A stretch of 58,335 bases of DNA from the NCBI GenBank assembly GCA_003223325.1, contig QHYS01000116.1, forward strand, positions 1-58,335, read 5' to 3'. The translations under genes were made by a program, and so were the position numbers. Below the pieces are notes generated by a model that saw only the letters and a list, made by a program, of their open reading frames with translations, was not told where the DNA came from and ran no database searches. Source of the stretch: Acidobacteriota bacterium. GTDB lineage: Bacteria; Acidobacteriota; Terriglobia; Acidiferrales; UBA7541. This document shows positions 8,141 to 16,226 of this stretch, piece by piece (the first letter of the stretch is position 1; every line of letters begins with the position of its first letter).

Positions 8141-8163
8141 CGCGTCCTCCACTTAACAATGCA

Positions 8164-8970
8164 CTATTGCAGCGCCTCGTTGAGAAGAAAAGCTAGTCGG
8201 TTTCCCGCCTTCTGAAGCTGTAGGCCAATAGCGGGCCCCGCAATGCGAAAGTAGCCTATTCCAAGATCGGAAGTCTCTCCAGGCGGCAGCGCACCATAAG
8301 CCACTTTCTGAGCCACCGCATGGCTTTCGAGCACCCAATCTGCGACCGTTCCCTCCTCGTACGCACTCATGTTCGAATCCGTCAGAGCAGCGTCAAGTCT
8401 TTTCGCGTAACTGTCCGGATTGGGATCAATACGCTCGATGAGCAAGGTGTCCCACACGCTGTGGAGGTTCGCGGTCTCCCCGAAGAACGTGACATAAGTC
8501 TCGTTTCCACCCCTGTCGTGGTTGTCTGCACAGTGTAGCGGCTGGTGCAGGTCGGCTACAAAGTGCACCACGAACTTCAGCGCTTGGTTCTTTACTTCTG
8601 GACTTGAGGCGTTATCGCGCAGTACCGCGACAAAGCGGGTGATCGCGGCGGTCAGACAATCCCCGTTCGGGCAATCCCTGGCCGAGTCAATCGCTGAAGC
8701 ATCGAGCGGAATATCGATGTAGTGCCAGGGAGCCGTCTCCGGGCGGGAAGGCCGGATTTCATCTGCCCATGTGGAGACTGCCGCCAGCGACCCTTCGGAG
8801 CCAAGGATCTGCCGCACACGGTCACGAGCCCTGGCAGTTAAGTGCCTTTCTGCGATGGTCGCAACGACTCGATGGCCCTCCTGCCCCCAGCCGAGAGCAT
8901 TGCTCGCGACCAGTAACGTGACGGCGCATGCAGTTCCCGCTCGGCGCAGACGCGAAGATTTCTTGTTCAC
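8164..8970 (-). CDS. S1/P1-type secreted nuclease
   Basis: A zinc-dependent single-strand nuclease of the S1/P1 family, exported across the inner membrane. A signal peptide (AGTACAVTLLVASNALG) ends just before the Trp that starts the mature enzyme (WGQEGHRVVATIAERHL), whose amino group and side chains bind zinc in known members. Other conserved ligand segments are TWADEIR, WHYIDIPL, HFVADLHQPLHC, RGGNETYV and LHSVWDTLLI. I chose the GTG at 8970 because the signal peptide directly follows; an ATG at 9090 would add 40 unlikely residues. Probably involved in scavenging nucleic acids. Confidence 0.9.
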   Translation of the reverse strand: MNKKSSRLRRAGTACAVTLLVASNALGWGQEGHRVVATIAERHLTARARDRVRQILGSEGSLAAVSTWADEIRPSRPETAPWHYIDIPLDASAIDSARDCPNGDCLTAAITRFVAVLRDNASSPEVKNQALKFVVHFVADLHQPLHCADNHDRGGNETYVTFFGETANLHSVWDTLLIERIDPNPDSYAKRLDAALTDSNMSAYEEGTVADWVLESHAVAQKVAYGALPPGETSDLGIGYFRIAGPAIGLQLQKAGNRLAFLLNEALQ

Positions 8971-9083
8971 AGCGCTCTCTGCTGAATGCCGCTTAGTTGA
9001 CGGCGACAACTTGACCGACTGCCGTGATGAGCGTATGTAGAGCACAGTAAACACCGTCCCTGAATACCCGTGAAGGATCCGCC

Positions 9084-9473
9084 ATGTCAATTACGCGGGC
9101 AAAGCGCCTGAGTTCAATTGCCGCCATCGGCCTTCTCGGAGCGAGCGCCACAATCTTGGGCCAGGGTAAGAAGTTCACCACGGTGGAGGCCAAAAACCAC
9201 ATCGGCGAGCAAGCTACCGTTTGTGGCAGAGTCGCGAGTGGCCGTTACGCTGCATCCACGCGCGGCAAGCCGACTTTTCTGGACCTCGACAAACCTTATC
9301 CCAGCCAACTGTTCACGGTGCTGATTTGGGGAGAGAATCGCGCCAAGTTCGGAACGCCCGAGGAGACCTATCGAGATAAGAATATCTGCGTGACCGGGCG
9401 GATACAGTCTTATCAAGGCAAACCGGAAATCATCGCTTCTGATCCGGCGCAGCTGTCTACCGACTCGCGATAA
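9084..9473 (+). CDS. Exported OB-fold-like protein
   Basis: A 129-residue protein with a signal peptide (LSSIAAIGLLGASATILGQ) and one compact domain. The pattern VEAKNHIGEQATVCGRVAS, then GKPTFLDLDKPYPSQLFTVL and VTGRIQSYQGKPEIIASDP is that of a small OB-fold family found next to nucleases or alone in many bacteria. It probably binds nucleic acid outside the cytoplasm. It is divergent to the S1/P1 nuclease gene, and the intergenic space would hold both promoters, so a shared role with the nuclease is possible but unproven. Confidence 0.75.
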   Translation: MSITRAKRLSSIAAIGLLGASATILGQGKKFTTVEAKNHIGEQATVCGRVASGRYAASTRGKPTFLDLDKPYPSQLFTVLIWGENRAKFGTPEETYRDKNICVTGRIQSYQGKPEIIASDPAQLSTDSR

Positions 9474-10049
9474 GATCACACGTTATCGGTCGCGCATCCG
9501 AAGACAATGCCGTCGCTCTCATCGAGTGCTGTCATCAATCTCTCGTTCGTAAAGCGCCCTTGATGGACGTCCTGTCTCCGGATTTCAAGAATGCTGCCAC
9601 TCACACCTTCGACGACGTTTACACCCTTGAGGATGGCCTCGGCCAAAAATCTCGTATGTCCTCGACTAGAACACTATTACCAGTTGGGATAGAACTCGCG
9701 CACGCCAGCTTGTAGGTGAAGGGTTACCGTTCTTGCCCTTTCGGTTGCAAGGCGGGTTCACAATTCCACCGTGACTAGGTTTCGCGAGGCCCCCCTATAA
9801 TGCCACGTTTAGGCTACACCGTGACATTGGAGCAAAAAGCCGCCGCGTGACCGGAGCCACCACCGGCCGGCCGCTGAACCCTATTTTCATAGTTCTTTGC
9901 GATTTCGTGCTATGGCGGAGGCACTCCAGCTCAGAAGCGAGGCGACAACAAAGAACGGTATCGAAGGGTGGGCTGGGCATCGTTCCAATCACTTTCGCGA
10001 TAGACTATCTTGCGACCCAGTGGTGTAGGATCTTTCAATGGAGGCGGCC
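9474..10049. other. Gene-free stretch
   Basis: About 575 bases with no supported gene. A short frame from about 9562 (MDVLSPDFKNAATH and onward, about 50 codons) has no ribosome-binding site and no known family. The last bases hold the GGAGG at 10040-10044 that serves the next gene. Confidence 0.45.
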
Positions 10050-10604
10050 ATGATGAAGATCAAAACTCGGACTATCGTTATCGGCGCAGTGCTCGTACTC
10101 GGAGTCTTGGCGATCGTAACCCGAGCGTCTCACCTGCAGTTTGGCTCGCGATATACCAGTCCTCCCGCAAACGTTGCCGCCACGGTTGGCGGGAAGCGCA
10201 TTAGCATCGACTATTATGCGCCATCGATGCACGGACGAAAGATCGTCGGAGGGCTGGTGCCGTTTGGCGAGGTCTGGTGTACCGGGGCAAACTGGGCAAC
10301 AAAAATCACAACCGAGGGTAATCTGGAAATGGGTGGCCTGAAGCTCCCCGCGGGAAGCTACAGCATCTGGACGATTCCAAACGAGAAAGAGTGGACCCTA
10401 ATCATCAACAAACAAACGGGCCAATTTCACCTCAACTACGATTCCTCTCGTGACTTTGGCCGCACAAAGATGGATGTCAAGAAGCTGTCCGATCCGGTTG
10501 AGACGTTCACGATCGAATTGAGATCTGATACGGGCAACAAGGGAACCCTGGCGCTGATGTGGGAGACAACCGAGGCGTCAATCCCGTTCACGGTCGTTCA
10601 GTAA
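10050..10604 (+). CDS. DUF2911 domain protein, exported
   Basis: A 184-residue protein with an N-terminal membrane/signal segment (TIVIGAVLVLGVLAIVTR) and a DUF2911 domain. Typical blocks are visible: ISIDYYAPSMHGRKI, LVPFGEVWCTGANWATKI, KLPAGSYSIWTIP and EWTLIINKQTGQFH. The family is widespread in Bacteroidetes and Acidobacteria and has no established function. ATG at 10050 is preceded by GGAGG at the right distance, which argues against the ATG at 10038. It stands alone between convergent and divergent neighbours. Confidence 0.9.
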   Translation: MMKIKTRTIVIGAVLVLGVLAIVTRASHLQFGSRYTSPPANVAATVGGKRISIDYYAPSMHGRKIVGGLVPFGEVWCTGANWATKITTEGNLEMGGLKLPAGSYSIWTIPNEKEWTLIINKQTGQFHLNYDSSRDFGRTKMDVKKLSDPVETFTIELRSDTGNKGTLALMWETTEASIPFTVVQ

Positions 10605-10642
10605 CGGTGTACCAAGCCTGAGACATCCGCGCCTCTCGCAAA

Positions 10643-11419
10643 CTACTTGACGAGCTCCATGCCTTTCGCCTTATAGGCCTCCGCCGCCTTCGGGCCCGTT
10701 AGGAATTTGACCGCAGCTTTGGCGGCCTCGCTGTTCCTGGCGTCCGGGCTGACACCCGCGGCAAACCCAATGTAGGTCTGGAACTCCTTGGGCAGCGGGC
10801 CCGCTAGTTCCAGCCCCGTCGCGGACGCAATCTCGCTGATTAAAGTGATCAAGAGTTCGGCTTTACCGTCTCTGACCGCCGCCGTTGTTTCTTCGGCTCC
10901 CGGCAAAAGCAAGGTCTTCGACTTAAGGGCATCGGCAATCCCCATACGGTCGAGCATTTTGTCGGTTGGCGGTCTGCTGGCTCCCGCTGCGGCGTAGGTA
11001 ATTGACTTCGCGTTCAGCAGCGCCTTCTTGAGCGCTTCAGGTGTACTGACGTCGGGCTTGGCCGCGCCCGCGCGGATGCCGATGCCGATACCGACGCGGG
11101 CGGCGTTCGCACGTGAGTCTGCCGCGACCTTCCGCTCTTTGATCAGAGCGTCGATTGCTTCGGAGGTAAGAACGGTGAAATCAAACGCCTCGCCGCTCTC
11201 GATCCTTGGTTTCAGCGTTGCCGTGGTACCGAATTCCACCGACAAGGGATGGCCGATGGCGCGCTCGCATTGCGGAATGATTTCGTTTAGCGCTCCCTGC
11301 ACGCCATTGGAAGCCAATACGCGAACCGTGGGCGACTGTGCAAACGCAACCTCAGCAAACAGGAAAATAATTCCGCCAATTGTGATTGCTATGGCTCCGC
11401 CTAGAGTACGTGTCTTCAT
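10643..11419 (-). CDS. ModA-like periplasmic substrate-binding protein
   Basis: A 258-residue periplasmic binding protein of the type II fold, related to molybdate-binding ModA. A signal peptide (IAITIGGIIFLFAEVAFAQ) precedes VRVLASNGVQGALNEIIP, which matches the start of the ModA core. Later blocks are EAFDFTVLTSEAIDALI and DGKAELLITLISEI. No permease or ATPase gene lies beside it, so it is an orphan component or works in another way. GGAGAGA precedes the ATG at 11419. MobA is encoded nearby on the same strand, which fits a molybdenum theme, but the ligand is not proven. Confidence 0.82.
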   Translation of the reverse strand: MKTRTLGGAIAITIGGIIFLFAEVAFAQSPTVRVLASNGVQGALNEIIPQCERAIGHPLSVEFGTTATLKPRIESGEAFDFTVLTSEAIDALIKERKVAADSRANAARVGIGIGIRAGAAKPDVSTPEALKKALLNAKSITYAAAGASRPPTDKMLDRMGIADALKSKTLLLPGAEETTAAVRDGKAELLITLISEIASATGLELAGPLPKEFQTYIGFAAGVSPDARNSEAAKAAVKFLTGPKAAEAYKAKGMELVK

Positions 11420-11588
11420 TGGCTTCTCTCCTTTTCGTACGATGATCCCTGACCGCAACAGCGCAACCGCGCGAAGAAATCTGCGAGGCAAGCACGTTCG
11501 CCTCTGAACTTGTCATCAGTATGCATTGTCTCCAACATGATCATCGATATTGCCATGAACGATTGGCAGACGGTGCTAGTGGAGCAGG

Positions 11589-11858
11589 TTAAGGCTTGCT
11601 CGCCCATGAGAAACGGGCAACGACGGCAGTCACCACAAGGAACGCAAGCAAAAATCCCTGATTTAATGAGGAACTCTGGGCGAGCCCGGAAGCCGCCGCG
11701 AAAGAGACCAGCGCAAAAATTAGCAGCGCCAGCACGATGCAGATCGATAGGAGTAGCGGACCAAAACCTCGTGATTGTCCATTCCGGACCGCACGTGAAG
11801 CGCTAATCACGATAGTCAAAAGTACAAGCAGGTCGGCGATGCTCAGGGCAATTCCCAT
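11589..11858 (-). CDS. Small multi-pass membrane protein
   Basis: About 89 residues with three hydrophobic segments (SIADLLVLLTIVISA, LLLSICIVLALLIFALVSFAA and GFLLAFLVVTAVVARF). I chose the internal ATG at 11858 because the membrane segments begin there; the open frame extends further to 12017 with residues of no clear character. No convincing ribosome-binding site is visible. The gene lies between mobA and the ModA-like gene, all on the same strand. Function unknown. Confidence 0.5.
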   Translation of the reverse strand: MGIALSIADLLVLLTIVISASRAVRNGQSRGFGPLLLSICIVLALLIFALVSFAAASGLAQSSSLNQGFLLAFLVVTAVVARFSWASKP

Positions 11859-11963
11859 TCGAGCCGGATTGTACGTCTCGTGGCACAGCGAGCGCAAGGC
11901 CCCGGTTACACGAACGAGGTTCCTTGCGGCAGATGGGAGTGGAACACCGAGTTTCCTGTCTTC

Positions 11964-12007
11964 TTTATAGGTGACGTGCTTCCAGTTTATAGGTGACGTG
12001 CTTCCAG
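11964..12007. repeat. 22-bp tandem duplication over the 3' end of mobA
   Basis: The 22-base unit that begins TTTATAGGTGACG and ends GCTTCCAG occurs twice in direct succession (11964-11985 and 11986-12007) with no mismatch. The right copy holds the last codons and stop of mobA on the minus strand. The left copy is therefore a downstream duplicate. This looks like a recent replication-slippage event and does not change the protein. Confidence 0.85.
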
Positions 12008-12712
12008 CCATCTGCAAGCTTCTTCATAGTCCTCTGGAGCGTTCATGTTGCGCAGCACACGTCCGTGCGGATCGATACGCCGCCAATCGCGTTCGGTGAC
12101 GAATTCGATGCGGAATTGCTCAACGGCATCGGTAACTTTGCGGACTCCCCGCTGCAACGCCGCAATAATCGGTTCGGCGCACTCAGGTCGATACATCGCC
12201 GCGAGCGGTTCAAGGCCCCCCGCGGTGCGCGGCATAATGATTTGCCGTTTTGAAGCTTTCGCGCGAGCAAGCAACCAATCCACCCACTCCGCAGTGAGGT
12301 ACGGTAGGTCGCACGCCAAAATAAGAGTCCAGAAGGTCCGGGTCGCCGTGAGCGCGCTAGCGATTCCGGCAAGAGGCCCTGGAGTTCTTTTGCGCTCACG
12401 ACGACGGGTGAATTGCTGGTCCTCGATCACCCGCAGTCCGAGATGTGCGTAACGCTCGGGAGAACCGACCGCCGTCACCTCAGAAACCAGGGGCTCGAGC
12501 AGACGAGCGATTCGAAGGATGAGTGGCTGACCGCCAAACTCGAGCAGGCCCTTTGCTTTTCCCATGCGCGAGCTTTCTCCGCCGCTAAGGATGAAGGCTG
12601 ACACTTCTTCGTAGCGTTTAGTGACCGTCGCGGCTTCTAGTTTGACGATATCCACGAATTTTAAGTTAGTGCATTCGGCCTGCTGAGAAAAGGCCGTGCC
12701 ACTGCGTGCCAC
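11987..12712 (-). CDS. mobA: Molybdenum cofactor guanylyltransferase
   Basis: Cytosolic enzyme that links GMP from GTP to molybdopterin to give the guanine dinucleotide cofactor. The N-terminal nucleotide-binding signature is LSGGESSRMGKAKGLLEFGG. GPLAGIASAL and LILACDLPYLT, with the metal-binding Asp, follow. The family is usually about 200 residues; the first 35 residues here (before RYEEVSAFILSGG) are probably not translated and a GTG near the TVTKRYEEV segment could be the real start. The cofactor would serve molybdoenzymes; a molybdenum hydroxylase pair is present at 54-57 kb, though that class normally uses the cytosine form. Confidence 0.88.
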   Translation of the reverse strand: MARSGTAFSQQAECTNLKFVDIVKLEAATVTKRYEEVSAFILSGGESSRMGKAKGLLEFGGQPLILRIARLLEPLVSEVTAVGSPERYAHLGLRVIEDQQFTRRRERKRTPGPLAGIASALTATRTFWTLILACDLPYLTAEWVDWLLARAKASKRQIIMPRTAGGLEPLAAMYRPECAEPIIAALQRGVRKVTDAVEQFRIEFVTERDWRRIDPHGRVLRNMNAPEDYEEACRWLEARHL

Positions 12713-12874
12713 TGCCGCACTTCTTAGCGACGACGTGCCATTGCCGAGACCGGCGCCATAGAAGTCCCGTCGAGCCGCGCCTGCGCAGATATTAAACCCG
12801 ATTTACTTAGGCTCTTTTCTGCACCTTTACCTCCTGCTATTCTGTGGGTTGGTGCGGCGGTAAGGGGGAGGCAC

Positions 12875-13213
12875 ATGAAAATCAATGTGACGCGGGAAGA
12901 TATCAGGAATGGAAAGCCTGGGAAGCCGAGCGAATGTATGGTGGCGCTCGCTCTAAAGCGGGAGCTTGGAATCTCTTATGCCAGTGTGGGCTACAGGGAA
13001 GCGAAGATTCTGGTCGATGGACAGTACACGAAGCTCTATTTTCCCAAAAGAGTTGAGAAGAAAATTCGGTTTTGGGACGGATTCCATTTCGTATTTCCGT
13101 TCAGCTTCGAACTTGTGCCCGCGGGTTTCCTGACAGGCTCAGCAATCACATTGCGGACTGCGAACCTCCGTCCCGCGCCTGTTTTGATTTGCACTTTGCC
13201 TCAAGCCGCCTAA
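12875..13213 (+). CDS. Conserved hypothetical protein (MKINVTREDI family)
   Basis: A 112-residue protein. Its start, MKINVTREDIRNGKPGK, followed by PSECMVALALKREL, LYFPKRVEKKIRFWDGF and PFSFEL, matches a small family seen in phages, plasmids and scattered genomes, always with a similar N-terminal block and a PFSFEL-like end of the core. The function is unknown. The ribosome-binding site GGGGGAGG is strong and correctly spaced, which supports expression. The last 30 residues are not conserved in my memory of the family. Confidence 0.7.
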   Translation: MKINVTREDIRNGKPGKPSECMVALALKRELGISYASVGYREAKILVDGQYTKLYFPKRVEKKIRFWDGFHFVFPFSFELVPAGFLTGSAITLRTANLRPAPVLICTLPQAA

Positions 13214-13392
13214 AAGATCCTAACCGGCGGTACATCAGACACTCTCCACTCTCGGGGCGCCAATTCTGAGGTGGCGGGATTGGCTCGGAATCCGAAGGCC
13301 GAGCCAAATCGGATTAATTCACGATGGCTTGACTGACTGCGACCCCGGCAGCTGGTATTACCCTCGACTATGGTCCTCTCCTGCTTAGGATG

Positions 13393-13446
13393 CATTGTGC
13401 GTCTTGCACGAGTCACTTCACCGCAGGAGGCAAGACAGGTGCAATG
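13393..13446. terminator. Imperfect stem-loop between convergent genes
   Basis: GTCTTGC (13401-13407) pairs with GCAAGAC (13430-13436), and CATTG (13393-13397) with CAATG (13442-13446) further out. The structure sits between the ends of two convergent genes and could stop transcription from both sides. No strong T-run is visible, so it may be rho-assisted or only fortuitous. Confidence 0.35.
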
Positions 13447-13454
13447 TAAGACCA

Positions 13455-14498
13455 TTACCTTTGCTGGTGGGCGAACGACGTCCTGCTCATCTCTTGCTCG
13501 ACTGCCGTAAGCACTTGCTCCAAGGTTATGGAAAGCATTTCCGGAGAATAAGAACGCCCTCGAACATAATCGCCGCGCCGGTAGTTGGGAGGATCAGACG
13601 AGTGGTTTTGTATGACTACGCCGCGCGGCAAGGGACCATTCCGGGAAGCATTGGTAGAGCCGAACAATGCCACCACTCGTGTTCCTAGCGCCGCGGCGAG
13701 GTGAAGCGGCCCCGTATCGCCACCTACTACAAGAAGAGCTTGGGACAGCAACGCAACCAGTTCCGGCAATGCTGGGCAATAGACGATGGGCTTTGCCGGA
13801 ATTGAATGCGTGACGACGGTTTCGCCCAGCTGCTGTTCGCCCGGAGCAAGATTTATCACCGAGCGTATTGCGTGACGACGCCACACTTCAGCGCACAATG
13901 CGCCGAAGCGATCCGCCGGCCAGCATTTCGATTTCCAGCCACCGCCTGGGCTCACAACAACGTAGTTTTCGGCGCCTTGCTGTCCTAGCCTTGCGCGCAC
14001 TTGTCGGAGGTCTTGGGCAGCCGCTTGGATGGGAAACTCCATCGCGGCGGGACGCAAAGCACCTGCATGCATGGCCAGGCTCATGCTCATTTCTGCGACA
14101 TGCTGTCCCGCAGGAGCAACCCGGTCGGTGTAAAATCTAGCCGCTCCGCGTTCGCGCGCGGAGTTTCGATCGCGGCCGATCCGGCGCTCTGCACCTGAAA
14201 TCCATGCTAGGATCGCCGATCTATAAATACCTTGGAAATCGATGACACATGAATACCGCGCCTGCCGCACTCGTCCCATGCAGCGTAAATAACCGGGGAA
14301 CGAAGGTCGCAGGGGTATGACCTCATCGATTCCGCGAACGAGCTGGATCAACGGCGACCATCTCCAATCAACGGCCCAGTCGAGCTGGGCATCGGGAAAG
14401 GCCGAACGCAGGGCGGGAACTACCGGAAGAGTATGCACCAAGTCGCCGAGGGAACTGAGGCGCACTGCGAGAAGCCGGTTCGAGTGGGAAGTCGACAC
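13455..14498 (-). CDS. Glycosyltransferase family 9 (heptosyltransferase-like)
   Basis: A GT-B fold transferase related to WaaC/WaaF, which add heptose from ADP-heptose to the lipopolysaccharide inner core at the cytoplasmic face. The N-terminal signature LAVRLSSLGDLVHTLPVVPA and the C-terminal nucleotide-binding block VVGGDTGPLHLAAALGT are clear, with VVSPGGGWKSKCWPADRF between. I favour the GTG at 14498, close to the conserved start; a TTG at 14549 is possible. No other LPS gene is adjacent; a 2OG oxygenase and a GIY-YIG remnant lie upstream. Confidence 0.88.
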   Translation of the reverse strand: MSTSHSNRLLAVRLSSLGDLVHTLPVVPALRSAFPDAQLDWAVDWRWSPLIQLVRGIDEVIPLRPSFPGYLRCMGRVRQARYSCVIDFQGIYRSAILAWISGAERRIGRDRNSARERGAARFYTDRVAPAGQHVAEMSMSLAMHAGALRPAAMEFPIQAAAQDLRQVRARLGQQGAENYVVVSPGGGWKSKCWPADRFGALCAEVWRRHAIRSVINLAPGEQQLGETVVTHSIPAKPIVYCPALPELVALLSQALLVVGGDTGPLHLAAALGTRVVALFGSTNASRNGPLPRGVVIQNHSSDPPNYRRGDYVRGRSYSPEMLSITLEQVLTAVEQEMSRTSFAHQQR

Positions 14499-14573
14499 GT
14501 TAGTGCCGTTCCAACTTGTTGTAACGAATTGCGGCAAACCAAGAAGCAAGTCGTTGTTTCAGATAACCCCTCC

Positions 14574-14762
14574 TCATCCCGAGCTCAAGTAACCCTCCCG
14601 TCGGTGGGCGTCGTCAGTGCTCAAACCTCCCTCGTAGTAGATCAATCGCAAAGGCCGGCGATAAGCGGTGGAACGTACCGCGGCTGAGTGTGTTTCTGCA
14701 ATCGTGCCCGCAGGTCCCCTCTGCTGCCAATGTAGAACCTTCCATCCTGGTCGCTTAACAAA
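14574..14762 (-). pseudogene. GIY-YIG endonuclease remnant, frameshifted
   Basis: Two overlapping minus-strand frames together rebuild a GIY-YIG domain: LSDQDGRFYIGSRGDLRARL then QKHTQ in the first, and AYRRPLRLIYYEGGLSTDDA then HRREGYLSSG in the second. This is the usual order of the small YhbQ-like endonuclease family, about 85 residues long. The N-terminal YVYVL strand is missing and the frames are separated by a shift near 14670. It is therefore broken. It lies between the oxygenase and the glycosyltransferase gene and is too short and broken to appear as one frame. Confidence 0.65.
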
Positions 14763-14774
14763 AGTTAGACGGCC

Positions 14775-15422
14775 CTAATCTTGGCGCTGGGCGGTTGAAG
14801 GCTTCGCCCTGCGCAGCAGATGCTTGACGGATGCAGAGAGACGGTGTCTTAAGAATACGATCGTCTGATTGCGCTTGTTCGTTACCCAATTGAACTGAAC
14901 CACGCGGCGCTCGCCGCTGAATGGCAAGTGCCCGTGCCAGGAATGATCCGAACGCAAAAAGGCCACGAGGTTACCCCCAGAAGGAACCACCTCAGCTGCG
15001 ACGTCTTCGATGTTTTTCGCGCGCAGCAGGCGCAGGCGGCCGCCGGAATCATGCCAAAGAGGATTCAGATAAATTAGAATCGTGATAATTTTACCGACGG
15101 AGTCGGTATGAATCTGGCCGTCGCCGCCAGCACAACGTCCGCGAACAGTAATTGTCGTGGGCCGACCGGATAAGTCCACCTGAAATTTTTCTTCGAAAGC
15201 TTTGCGAAACTGGTCGGACTGGAGTCCATCGACTAGCGGCTTGAAACCCGGCCCAAACTGGAGTCCTTCTACCGGGAGGCTGCCCGTATCCTCGATGGCC
15301 GGGTAGTCGGCGTTGATCTTCTCCAAAGCCCCCGGTTTCACGAATCCGCTTACGATGACATGCTCATACGGATCGCGGCTCAATGGCGTTGCTCGAAACG
15401 CTTCCCAATTGAAGAGATCCAC
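14775..15422 (-). CDS. 2-oxoglutarate/Fe(II)-dependent oxygenase
   Basis: A 215-residue prolyl-hydroxylase-like dioxygenase. The double-stranded beta-helix carries the iron ligands His and Asp in GQIHTDSVGK and a distal His in SDHSWHGHLPF, followed by the 2-oxoglutarate-binding Arg in GERRVVQFNW. Relatives occur in cell-surface glycan and small-molecule modification clusters, but the substrate cannot be derived. It is cytosolic, with no signal peptide. It lies upstream of a glycosyltransferase on the same strand, with a broken endonuclease gene between them. Confidence 0.85.
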   Translation of the reverse strand: MDLFNWEAFRATPLSRDPYEHVIVSGFVKPGALEKINADYPAIEDTGSLPVEGLQFGPGFKPLVDGLQSDQFRKAFEEKFQVDLSGRPTTITVRGRCAGGDGQIHTDSVGKIITILIYLNPLWHDSGGRLRLLRAKNIEDVAAEVVPSGGNLVAFLRSDHSWHGHLPFSGERRVVQFNWVTNKRNQTIVFLRHRLSASVKHLLRRAKPSTAQRQD

Positions 15423-15705
15423 CGTGTTTCCTCACGCCTTGTGCGGACCGACTCCGCAAATTGGGTGCATTCGTTCCGGAGCCGTGAACCGATTCTAATG
15501 GAAAATTGATTTGGGGTGTATCGGAATTGATCTAAGGTGCAAAGTGCGCCCGTCTCAGGCCGTGCGCTCCGAAGCACGTACTTATCGAGGTACGTTTTTC
15601 GCCGCACGAGCGAACTCCTAAATCCGATTTCGTCGGCCCAGTGCTGTGCTGTAGACTCATCTGGCGAGCACCAAACGTTTAGCTGAGGTCCGCGGAGGAT
15701 AACTG

Positions 15706-16188
15706 ATGAGCTTTCGGCTTTCGAGCAACGATCTGAAGGAGGGGCAAAGAATGCCTGAGGCACAGGTATTCAACGGAATGGGCTACTCTGGCGGTAATCG
15801 CTCTCCCCACCTGGCTTGGGAGAGTGCTCCTGAAGGGACCAAGAGCTACGTCATAACTTGTTACGATCCCGATGCTCCCACCGGTTCAGGATGGTGGCAT
15901 TGGGTTGTCGTCAACATTCCCGCTTCCACGAAGGAACTGCCTGCGGGCGCAAGCGGGGGGAAGAATTTGCCCGCCGGAGCAATGCAAACGCGTACGGATT
16001 TTGGTAAGTCCGGCTATGGCGGCGCCGCACCGCCGCCTGGGCCGGCTCATCATTACATCTTCACAGTCCACGCCCTGAAAGTCCCTCGGTTGGATCTCGA
16101 TGAGCAGTCGAGTGCAGCGATGGTAGGCTTCATGGTGCACATGAATAGCCTTGGCAAGGCGACGCTCACGGTCACTTACGGGAAGTAG
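15706..16188 (+). CDS. YbhB/YbcL family (PEBP) protein
   Basis: A small phosphatidylethanolamine-binding-protein homologue of 160 residues. Conserved ligand-pocket segments are YDPDAPTGSGWWHWVVVNIP and DFGKSGYGGAAPPPGPAHHY. The bacterial proteins are cytosolic, of uncertain role, and often stress-linked. GGAGG lies seven bases before the ATG. The PepSY-domain gene follows on the same strand after a short gap, so the two may be transcribed together. Confidence 0.93.
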   Translation: MSFRLSSNDLKEGQRMPEAQVFNGMGYSGGNRSPHLAWESAPEGTKSYVITCYDPDAPTGSGWWHWVVVNIPASTKELPAGASGGKNLPAGAMQTRTDFGKSGYGGAAPPPGPAHHYIFTVHALKVPRLDLDEQSSAAMVGFMVHMNSLGKATLTVTYGK

Positions 16189-16226
16189 GTACTCCTCATC
16201 GCATCTTCTGAATGACGGAGAATCAA

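Noticed and set aside
8164-9090. Start of the S1/P1 nuclease at 9090
   Set aside because: It would put 40 residues before a well-formed signal peptide; the GTG at 8970 fits an exported enzyme better.
15380-15763. 127-codon minus-strand frame spanning the gap before the PEBP gene
   Set aside because: It overlaps the oxygenase start and the PEBP start, and has no recognisable content.
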